A DNA stretch of 28,837 nucleotides from Candidatus Aminicenantota bacterium (lineage in GTDB: Bacteria; Acidobacteriota; Aminicenantia; UBA2199). The position numbers and the translations under genes were made by a program. Under the pieces are notes generated by a model that did no database searches, was not told the DNA's origin, and was given only the letters and a program-made list of their open reading frames with translations. The stretch covers positions 1 through 28,837 of the forward strand of contig JAGLQA010000166.1 of NCBI GenBank assembly GCA_023137075.1. Reading direction: 5' to 3'. The stretch's first letter is position 1. The number at the start of each line of letters is the position of its first letter. Positions 21,990 through 28,837 of the stretch are shown here, piece after piece.

Positions 21990-24900
21990 TCAACGGGATT
22001 TCCCCGGGGCGTCTTTTTTGAGGGCTTCCCGGATGGCCTGCGCCATACCCTTTCGATCTATGGGCTTAATCAGGAGCTTTTGGATACCCAGGCCCTTGAT
22101 ATGATCGGCTGTGACCGTTTCACTAAATCCGGTGCAAAGGATAATGGGAATACCGGGGCGAATTTTTTTCAACCCTTTCGACAACTGCAGCCCGGTCATC
22201 TTCGGCATGGTGTAATCCGTAATAACCAGGTCGAATTGATCCGCCCTGGATTTGAAGATTTCCAACGCCTCGATACCGTTTGTGGCGGTAGTTACCCGGT
22301 AATTCAACAACTCCAATAACCGCTGCCCCACAACCACCAATAAAGGTTCGTCATCCACCAGTAGTATTCGTTCGCCTTTCCCTGAGAGGGCGTCTTCCCC
22401 CTGTTCCCCCGTTTCCTGTTCAATCGCCTCCTCTGCTGTCTCTTCGGCAGTGGGCAGAAGCACGTGAAATGTGGCGCCCTGCCCGGGTTCGCTGTAAACC
22501 GTAATTTCACCGCTCAGACTCTTAACAATACCGTGAATAACCGCCAGCCCCATCCCGGTGCCTTCACCCGGTTTTTTTGTGGTAAAGTAGGGATCAAAGA
22601 TGCGTTTAAGAAGAGCCGGCTCAATACCGTGGCCCGTATCGCCGACACTTAACCGGAAATACCGGCCGGGTTTTATGTGATTATAAGCCGCCGCCGATTC
22701 TTCATCCAATTGAACTTCACGCAGACTGACGTCCAGGATGCCGCCCGTTTCTCGCATGGCAAAAGCCGCGTTGGTACAGAGATTCATTATCACCTGGTGG
22801 ATTTGTGTGGGTTCGGCCAAAACAATATCGGAATCCGGTTCGATACCCTGGCGAATCTCGATGGTGGCGGGGAGGGTGGACCGTAATAATTTAAGTGCCT
22901 CCCTTATGATAATGCCGATTCTCAACGGCTTCAGTTCCCTGGAGTCCTGGCGGCTGAAAGCCAGGATCTGTTTTACCAGGTCTTTCGCCCGGTTGGTGGA
23001 GGCGATTACCTGTTCTATGTTTTGCCGAACCGTGGTGTCTTTCTCCAACTCATCGATGGTTAGATCAAGGTAGCCGCTAATCACCCCCAGAATGTTGTTG
23101 AAATCATGGGCAATCCCTCCAGCCAATGTACCGATGGCTTCCATTTTCTGCGACTGCTCCAATTGCTGCTGCAGCTTTTTTTTCTCCGTGATATCCCGGA
23201 TAATGCCGCTAATCGCACCGATATCGCCTTTTTTGTCGGCAACGACCGAAGCGGTCAGTAAAACGGTAATTTTTTCTCCCTCTTTTTTTTTTAGAATCAA
23301 TTCGTAATCTTTTACAAATCCCTTTTTTCCGATTTCCTTTAAAAATATGGCCCGATTTTCCGGGGAATAATAAATATCCTTCGAGATATCGACGGCCATA
23401 ATCTCTTCTTTTGACGGATAACCCAGTAAATCCACGCCTATCGGGTTGATGTCTAAGAATTTTCCGTCTTTAGTTGAGATAAATACCATATCCAATGAAC
23501 CCTCGAAAAGATCCCTATACCGTTTTTCAGTAGCCTGCAACTGGCCGGTCCGTTCTTCCACCAATTTTTCCAGCATGGCAGCGCTGCGCCGGGTCGTAAT
23601 AAAGTGAAAAAAGCCGTAGAATACCAATCCGGAACAAAAGAGCATTAAAAGGTAAAACCACCATTTATTATAATAGGGTTCCAGGATGATGATTTCAGAC
23701 GAGGAAACGATATCACTCCAGACTCCCATCGCGTTTTTTGCTTTTATAAGGAACCGGTACGTGCCGGGCCGGGGGGTTGTGTATTCAACCAACTGGTAAT
23801 AATGGTATTGTTCCTTTGACCATTGCTTGTCAAAACCTTCTAATTTGTGTTTGAAACGGATGGCCTTTTCGTCTAAAAAGGAGATGCCCCTGAAGGCAAA
23901 AACAAGTCGCCGTGTTTTATAACTTAATTTTATCGGTTGACCCAGGGAAAATTTCCGGTTATTTGCCTCCAATTCTAATAAACGAACCTTTGGTGGTGGG
24001 TTCCAGGTATTGTAGTTGTCGAGGGCTTCATGGTAAATTGAAACGCCCCGGTTGGTGCCGATCCATATTTTGCCACTGCTGTCTATAATTCCGGCAGCCC
24101 GGTTGGTTTCCTGGCCCACCAGTCCTTCGGGTATGGAATACCGGATATCCCGGGTGCCGTCCCAGCGAATCACCCCATTATCCGTACCGAACCAGAGCCG
24201 TTTTTTATTATCTTCAACGATAAAATAGACCGGTCGGTTGATTTTGAAATCCCGCACCTTAAATTTCGTTAAAGCCCCCTGACTCAGCATATATAGACCG
24301 GCCGCGGTGCCGACCAATAATCGCCCGCCACTGTCCTTTTTAACTGCATAAACACTGTTCTCCCTTTCAGCCCCTCCTGACCGGTAATTTTCCCAGCGGC
24401 CCTGTTCAGTATATACATAGAGACCGGATGAATGGGTGGCCAGGTAACGCAATTTCCCCTTTTCTCCGAAAATTTTCCTGAAACTGGATTCGGGAAATCC
24501 CCCTGTCTTTTTAGAAATACGTCCGTCTGGCTGCAGACAAAAAATCCCCTCCGGTGTTCCCATCCATACGTTGTTTTTGCCGTCTATCCACAAGCTGCTG
24601 ATTTTATCCGGCAAACCCTGTTTACTGTTGTACCACCTGATATTCATGTTGCGATCGATTTTTGCCAGTCCCATGTGGGAAGATGCCACCCAGATGTTTT
24701 GTCTTAAATCAGCTTTAATTTCCAGTACCCGGCACAACCGCGGACGAGCATCGTTATCCGGGAAGAAAGGGAGCTTCCGGAATCGGCTGCCGTCATAAAA
24801 TGTAAGCCCGTTATTATGTCCCAGTACGAATTTTCCGGGTTCATACTCCAAAACTGCCGTTACTTCATCTTCCAGCAGTCCGTGCACCATGGTTAAACTG

Positions 24901-25940
24901 TCGAAACGCCGGCTTGCTATCTTGGCCACACCACGGTCGCAGGCCAGCCATATGTTTTTTTCGAAGTCATTCAGCATGGTGTTGACACCCACGCCTAACA
25001 GACCGTTGGACACACTGAGACGTTGTGTTTCTTCTGTTTTGCGATTAAAATAAAAAAGCTCGTAAATATTGCCGACATATATGCCGCTGCGGTAATCGGG
25101 CAGCAGCTTAACCAGTTCTTCTTTTTGGCCAAAGCCTATTCCCGTATCGAAATAAACCGGTTTTTTACTATCTTCGGAAAAGTAGCCCAGGAAACCCTGT
25201 CCGAAAAACCAAATGCCGGGATTTTCTCCGCTCTCCTCAACGCATATCCCTTTGATCTCCCGTTTATGAACCGGTCGCCTGGATACCGGAAAATTTATGA
25301 AGTCATTTAACCGGTTATCGATCTTTCTGTCTTTGTTTATGACCGATAATCCCATATCCGTCGCAACATAACATTTCTCATTCAGTATAGCTATTCCATT
25401 CACGCTGTCGCTTAATAAACCGTCCTTTACGCTCAATTTTTTCCATTTTCCCTTTTCCCACCAAAGCACACCGATGTTATCGGTACCGACCAGGACAGCT
25501 ATTTTGCCCGTATGTTCAAACAATTGAAAGGAGGTGATTTTGTTTATTCCCGGGAAGGTGTCTTTCAAATCCCCGGTTTGCTGCCAGGAATTGTCCTCGA
25601 GGAAAAGGATTGGTAACCCCGCGGCCAGTTTCATGTCGGGTAAAGCCCATATTCGTCCCTGGCTGTCGGCTCGAATCCTGGAAATAGAGAGAAAGGGAAG
25701 CCCCGTTGATTCGTTATGGTGATCCCAGGAAACTCCGTCGCAGCACGAAATTCCCGAACGCGTAGCCATCCACATCCGACCTAAATGATCCTGAATAATG
25801 TCATTGACAAAGGAAGTTGGTAAGCCGTTGATCTCCGTGTAATGATGCGTCAGCCAGTATTGGGCCGTGGAAAAACGCGCCAACAAAGAGAAAAAAAATA
25901 AGGAGAAAAACAAAATTTTTTTTCGCCAAAACGAGTCCAC
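21990..25940 (-). CDS. Hybrid sensor histidine kinase with two-component regulator propeller (HTCS-like)
   Basis: I start at GTG 25940: TGAGG lies eight bases before it, while a GTG at 25949 shares its bases with that site. About 1316 residues. Signal/anchor at 8-27. Then I count fourteen propeller repeats (such as GRMWMATRSGISCCDG, NNVWMGTPEGIFCL, GKIWIGTNRGVSIY), enough for two seven-bladed propellers. A Y_Y_Y domain (about 680-750), a membrane helix (about 760-780) and a PAS domain (about 805-920) follow. HisKA has GGIAHDFNN (His945), and the ATPase has NLCTNAA, DTGHGIE and GTGMGLAVIHG. The receiver domain has LLVDDEP, Asp1242 in ITDYTMPKMTG and Lys1292 in LIKPI. The layout matches periplasmic polysaccharide sensors of the BT4663 type, but it lacks a DNA-binding domain at the end. 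Its output therefore goes to a partner not in the window. Confidence 0.93.
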   Translation of the reverse strand: MDSFWRKKILFFSLFFFSLLARFSTAQYWLTHHYTEINGLPTSFVNDIIQDHLGRMWMATRSGISCCDGVSWDHHNESTGLPFLSISRIRADSQGRIWALPDMKLAAGLPILFLEDNSWQQTGDLKDTFPGINKITSFQLFEHTGKIAVLVGTDNIGVLWWEKGKWKKLSVKDGLLSDSVNGIAILNEKCYVATDMGLSVINKDRKIDNRLNDFINFPVSRRPVHKREIKGICVEESGENPGIWFFGQGFLGYFSEDSKKPVYFDTGIGFGQKEELVKLLPDYRSGIYVGNIYELFYFNRKTEETQRLSVSNGLLGVGVNTMLNDFEKNIWLACDRGVAKIASRRFDSLTMVHGLLEDEVTAVLEYEPGKFVLGHNNGLTFYDGSRFRKLPFFPDNDARPRLCRVLEIKADLRQNIWVASSHMGLAKIDRNMNIRWYNSKQGLPDKISSLWIDGKNNVWMGTPEGIFCLQPDGRISKKTGGFPESSFRKIFGEKGKLRYLATHSSGLYVYTEQGRWENYRSGGAERENSVYAVKKDSGGRLLVGTAAGLYMLSQGALTKFKVRDFKINRPVYFIVEDNKKRLWFGTDNGVIRWDGTRDIRYSIPEGLVGQETNRAAGIIDSSGKIWIGTNRGVSIYHEALDNYNTWNPPPKVRLLELEANNRKFSLGQPIKLSYKTRRLVFAFRGISFLDEKAIRFKHKLEGFDKQWSKEQYHYYQLVEYTTPRPGTYRFLIKAKNAMGVWSDIVSSSEIIILEPYYNKWWFYLLMLFCSGLVFYGFFHFITTRRSAAMLEKLVEERTGQLQATEKRYRDLFEGSLDMVFISTKDGKFLDINPIGVDLLGYPSKEEIMAVDISKDIYYSPENRAIFLKEIGKKGFVKDYELILKKKEGEKITVLLTASVVADKKGDIGAISGIIRDITEKKKLQQQLEQSQKMEAIGTLAGGIAHDFNNILGVISGYLDLTIDELEKDTTVRQNIEQVIASTNRAKDLVKQILAFSRQDSRELKPLRIGIIIREALKLLRSTLPATIEIRQGIEPDSDIVLAEPTQIHQVIMNLCTNAAFAMRETGGILDVSLREVQLDEESAAAYNHIKPGRYFRLSVGDTGHGIEPALLKRIFDPYFTTKKPGEGTGMGLAVIHGIVKSLSGEITVYSEPGQGATFHVLLPTAEETAEEAIEQETGEQGEDALSGKGERILLVDDEPLLVVVGQRLLELLNYRVTTATNGIEALEIFKSRADQFDLVITDYTMPKMTGLQLSKGLKKIRPGIPIILCTGFSETVTADHIKGLGIQKLLIKPIDRKGMAQAIREALKKDAPGKSR

Positions 25941-26080
25941 CAGAAACACCTCAGCAATTATTTTTTACCGGAACCTGATATTTTAACATAAAATCATGAT
26001 AGAATAAAGGCCTTCGAGGACACAAATTGTTTTGCAATTTTTTCTAACTTGATGATTTTTTTATGAATGCGTAAATTATT

Positions 26081-26110
26081 TTGCAAATATTATAATGTCT
26101 ATGTTATAAT
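26081..26110 (+). promoter_or_regulatory. Putative promoter of the polytopic membrane protein gene
   Basis: TTGCAA (26081-26086), 18 bases, TATAAT (26105-26110), 20 bases before the start codon, giving a very short leader. A second TATAAT lies at 26091-26096. Upstream (25941-26080) is A+T-rich and holds nothing else I can identify. Confidence 0.45.
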
Positions 26111-26130
26111 AAATATATAGGAGGTTTCAT

Positions 26131-27063
26131 ATGGCAGCAACAGGACTTCCGGATGAAGAAAAAAGAGACAAGTCGATTCGCCTGGTCGGATATTTCCTGC
26201 TAATCGGGTTTTTCTTCCCCATATGGGTGCAGGGTTTCGGAACCAGCAAACCGGTTTTCATCAACATCACAGGCTTAGGAAAAGGTAATATATTGGATAC
26301 CATCGGTTTACTTTTTCCCTTGATTGCCGGACTTGTGATTCTCTACGTAGGCCGGAACGTAGAAACTGTAGTCAGGCCTGTAGTTATCTTAAGTGCCGGA
26401 CTGCTCCCGGTGCTTATGAGTTTTGCCAACACGAATGACCTGATGAGAGCCAGCTTAAGCAGGTACAATTCCAATTCATCCTTTATGCTTTTGATAATGT
26501 TAGCTTTAATAGGTGTTTATGTAGGTTCACGCCTGGTTTCTACCACCGATCATATTGCCGGGCGTATGCTTGGCGGTATTTCCGGTATCCTATTCCTTAT
26601 GCTTGTTTTACTTCCGATAGGGAAGGGCAGCAAACCTCTGTTTTTTGCCCTTTTTGATATGTTTAAAGCCGGTAAGATCGCCGCTTCATTAGTCCTATTA
26701 GGGCTGTCAATGGTAGTAATCTTCCTCGCATACATGTATGCATCTCTTATCGCTGCCCTGAACTTAGGAGACAGGCCCAATGCGGCACAAACTGCTGAAA
26801 ATGCCCATAAACTTGTTTTCTATGCGTCGGTTGCGCTGCCGGTCTCCCTTTTGATTGTCTTGATTTTAAGTGGTGCCGGTTTTATGATTCTGGTTACGCT
26901 CCTTATAAAACTTATTCTCCTGTTCGGCGGTATTATCGGGGCGATTACCATCGGGTTGTGGGACCTGATGGGCCAACTTTTACCCAAAACCTTGAAAGGA
27001 AGCGATTTATTAGAAAAACCGAAACCGGCCGATGCGCCGCCTCCGAATATCTGGAACGGTTAA
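26131..27063 (+). CDS. Unrecognised polytopic inner-membrane protein
   Basis: A 310-residue protein with AGGAGG six or seven bases before its ATG. I do not recognise the family. A short charged N-terminus is followed by about seven hydrophobic segments, near residues 18-36, 55-73, 82-98, 117-133, 148-163, 184-210 and 228-275. The last is long enough for two helices and very rich in Leu/Ile/Gly. The C-terminus is soluble and proline-rich (KPKPADAPPPNIWNG). No catalytic motif is visible. The MBOAT gene starts 63 bases downstream on the same strand, so the two may be co-transcribed, and a role in the same envelope modification is possible but not shown. Confidence 0.7.
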   Translation: MAATGLPDEEKRDKSIRLVGYFLLIGFFFPIWVQGFGTSKPVFINITGLGKGNILDTIGLLFPLIAGLVILYVGRNVETVVRPVVILSAGLLPVLMSFANTNDLMRASLSRYNSNSSFMLLIMLALIGVYVGSRLVSTTDHIAGRMLGGISGILFLMLVLLPIGKGSKPLFFALFDMFKAGKIAASLVLLGLSMVVIFLAYMYASLIAALNLGDRPNAAQTAENAHKLVFYASVALPVSLLIVLILSGAGFMILVTLLIKLILLFGGIIGAITIGLWDLMGQLLPKTLKGSDLLEKPKPADAPPPNIWNG

Positions 27064-27126
27064 TTGGTATCTCTTTGTGAAACCCACCGTGATCTTCTTA
27101 ACGGGTCACCATGCCGGGCTGCCTAA

Positions 27127-28632
27127 ATGTCGTTTTTCGGAATAGAATTCATTCTTTTTTTTATTCTTGTGGTAGTTTTGAGTTATATACTTCCACGCAG
27201 CATCCGCTGCCTGTTTTTGCTCCTATCCGGTTATTTTTTTTATGGGATAAGTCAGCCGGCATACCTGCTTCTTCTCTTCGCAGCTACAATCATCGATTAC
27301 TTCATCGCGATAAAAATCGGCCGGCAGCGCGGCACAGGGAAACAAAAGTTATATCTTCTTACCGGCCTCGTATTGAGTGTCGGCCTGCTGCTTTTTTTTA
27401 GATATTATAACTTCTTCAACGATACCATTCGTTCTCTTTTTACCGGACTTAACATCCCCTATCCTATCCCGTCACTTAAAATACTCCTGCCCATAGGAAT
27501 CTCCTACTATCTCTTCAAAAAAATCAGCTATATTGCCGATGTCTACCGGGGGCACATAGAGCCGGAGAGAAATTTTATCCACCTGGCCCTGTATGTTTCT
27601 TTTTTCCCGGAGATAGTAGCCGGGCCTATCGACCGCGCCGCCGCTCTCTTACCTCAATTTATTAAAAATATCTCGGTCGATTTTACCCGTATATCGGAGG
27701 GTCTGCAGTTAATTTTGTGGGGCTGTTTCAAGAAACTCGTGATAGCCGACCGTCTCGGTTTATTGGTACATGCGGTTTACGATCAACCGCTGCAGCACAG
27801 GGGAGTGGTTATCGCCCTGGCAACCCTGTTTTTCAGCTTTCAAATTTACTGTGATTTTTCCGGTTATTCGGATATTGCCATCGGAATAGGCAGGGTGCTC
27901 GGTTTCAAGCTTACGGACAATTTCAAGCAGCCTTATTTAGCGGAATCTATCTCCGGTTTCTGGAAACGGTGGCACATCTCACTCTCTACCTGGCTGCGAG
28001 ATTACCTTTTCCTGCCCATATCCTATGCTTTGATGCGAAAGATCGATCAAAGCAAAGTTGCTGTTAAGCGGGCTGACAAATGGGCTTATGTGGGCAGTGT
28101 GCTCTGCACCATGCTGCTCTGCGGATTATGGCACGGCGCAAACTGGACCTTTGTGGCCTGGGGCCTGGTTCACGGTTTTTTCCTGGCCTTTGCTTTTGTT
28201 ACGAAGAGAGTCCGTATAAGGATGGTTCGCATATCAGGTCTTAAAAAATTACCGAGACTTCATAAAGGGATTAAAATAGCGGTAACGTTTCTATTGGTTT
28301 CCTTTTCCTGGCTCTTGTTCAGGGCCAATAGTATGGCAGACGCTTTAACTCTGATTGTCAGGCTTTGTTCTACCCCGGTTATGCAATACCGGCAAGCGGG
28401 GGGGGAGTCGTTGCTTTTAGGCATCTCGCAGGTGGATTTTATCGCTGCCCTGATTGCCCTTGTCTTCCTGATGATGGTCGAATATATCCTTGAGAAAAAA
28501 AACATCCCGGTTTATCACTTGCTCAGAGGCCGGCCGGCGTGGCAGCGCTGGGCGATCTACTATCTCATTATTTTTGCAATCCTGCTGTTTGGTATTTACG
28601 AACAAAAGATGTTTATCTACGGGCAATTCTAA
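27127..28632 (+). CDS. MBOAT-family membrane-bound O-acyltransferase (AlgI/DltB-like)
   Basis: A 501-residue protein of normal AlgI length with about eleven hydrophobic segments. Family motifs are strong: LLPIGISYYLFKKISYIADV near the N-terminus, SFFPEIVAGPIDR (about 158-170), FQIYCDFSGYSDIAIGIGRV, then FWKRWHISLSTWLRDYLFLP and LCGLWHGANWTFVAWGLVHG. His336 is the invariant MBOAT catalytic residue, and His283 lies in the WHISLS motif. Enzymes of this class move an acyl group across the inner membrane for O-acetylation or D-alanylation of alginate, teichoic acid or other exported glycans. The usual partner, an AlgJ/AlgX-type SGNH protein, is not in the remaining 205 bases and may lie beyond the edge. 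The ribosome-binding site is weak. Confidence 0.92.
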   Translation: MSFFGIEFILFFILVVVLSYILPRSIRCLFLLLSGYFFYGISQPAYLLLLFAATIIDYFIAIKIGRQRGTGKQKLYLLTGLVLSVGLLLFFRYYNFFNDTIRSLFTGLNIPYPIPSLKILLPIGISYYLFKKISYIADVYRGHIEPERNFIHLALYVSFFPEIVAGPIDRAAALLPQFIKNISVDFTRISEGLQLILWGCFKKLVIADRLGLLVHAVYDQPLQHRGVVIALATLFFSFQIYCDFSGYSDIAIGIGRVLGFKLTDNFKQPYLAESISGFWKRWHISLSTWLRDYLFLPISYALMRKIDQSKVAVKRADKWAYVGSVLCTMLLCGLWHGANWTFVAWGLVHGFFLAFAFVTKRVRIRMVRISGLKKLPRLHKGIKIAVTFLLVSFSWLLFRANSMADALTLIVRLCSTPVMQYRQAGGESLLLGISQVDFIAALIALVFLMMVEYILEKKNIPVYHLLRGRPAWQRWAIYYLIIFAILLFGIYEQKMFIYGQF

Positions 28633-28732
28633 CCCCGCAATAATAAAGGGACAGGTGAATTATATTCAAAATGAATTTTTGAGAGCGGCTTCATCTTAAA
28701 TTCCAAACTTTATATTTCCCCTTCAAAATTTT

Positions 28733-28813
28733 ATGAGATTACTCCCCTATTTTTTGATTTTATCCGTCATTTTTCCCATTATAATCCATTTCTTAACACA
28801 CCTATCCCTTTAA
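28733..28813 (+). CDS. Very short hydrophobic open frame, doubtful gene
   Basis: ATG 28733 opens a 26-codon frame, MRLLPYFLILSVIFPIIIHF and LTHLSL, that resembles a signal peptide or a single membrane helix. It has no ribosome-binding site and the DNA is A+T-rich, where such strings arise by chance. It could be a decayed leader. The rest of 28633-28837 holds only GGGACAGGTGAATT at 28648-28661. Confidence 0.12.
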   Translation: MRLLPYFLILSVIFPIIIHFLTHLSL

Positions 28814-28837
28814 TTAACGGAGTATTTAGAAATACAA

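Noticed and set aside
27111..27401. Frame starting at ATG 27111 across the MBOAT start
   Set aside because: It is out of frame with a well-supported MBOAT N-terminus and is rich in Arg/His/Pro without motifs.
1..28837. CRISPR array, tRNA, rRNA or insertion sequence
   Set aside because: I saw no regularly spaced repeats, no cloverleaf-like or rRNA-like stretches, and no transposase gene.

Overview
The window looks like chromosomal DNA from a diderm (Gram-negative-type) bacterium. It encodes RND efflux pumps with a periplasmic adaptor, several lipoproteins, a DegP/HtrA periplasmic protease and a very large periplasmic-sensing hybrid histidine kinase. GC content appears moderate and genes are tightly packed, with many 4-nt start/stop overlaps. 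The combination of a secreted C69 dipeptidase, a propeller-type hybrid kinase and a PA-IL-like lectin domain protein would fit an uncultured Acidobacteriota/Aminicenantes-like lineage, but that is a guess from gene style; no rRNA or other marker settles it. I saw no rRNA, tRNA or CRISPR array.

Layout. (1) 1-2107, minus strand: the 5' part of a secreted C69-family dipeptidase cut by the left edge, then a hotdog thioesterase with a small membrane protein downstream of it. (2) 2254-4032, plus: a CsgG/LpoB-type envelope protein and a calcineurin-like metallophosphoesterase lipoprotein. (3) 4029-5579, minus: a YrdC/YciO-family protein and an orphan amino-acid-type solute-binding lipoprotein. (4) 5614-5700: two divergent promoters, one overlapping a perfect palindrome. 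(5) 5734-9459, plus, a tight operon: DegP-like protease, a DapF-family epimerase in which both catalytic cysteines are replaced by serine, a secreted protein with a PA-IL lectin-like domain, and a HAD phosphatase. (6) 9634-10836: a secreted tetratricopeptide-type protein. (7) 11047-18658, plus: adaptor plus two different RND permeases in one overlapping operon, with no TolC-like gene beside them. (8) 18660-21872: an accessory segment holding a cupin gene truncated after about 50 residues, an A+T-rich gene for an unfamiliar protein with a TOPRIM/OLD-like nuclease signature, remnant sequences, and a YefM-YoeB toxin-antitoxin operon with a textbook promoter and operator. (9) 21990-25940, minus: a hybrid histidine kinase with fourteen propeller repeats, Y_Y_Y, PAS, HisKA, HATPase and receiver domains. 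(10) 26131-28632, plus: an unrecognised polytopic membrane protein and an MBOAT O-acyltransferase.

How the parts fit. Most of the window is envelope biology: protein quality control, efflux, sensing, and acyl transfer to an exported glycan. The accessory segment at 18.7-21.9 kb is different in base composition and content. It breaks a pre-existing gene and pairs a possible TOPRIM nuclease with a toxin-antitoxin module, as small defence islands do. It is the best candidate for an undescribed system here. The cysteine-less DapF-family protein is the second.
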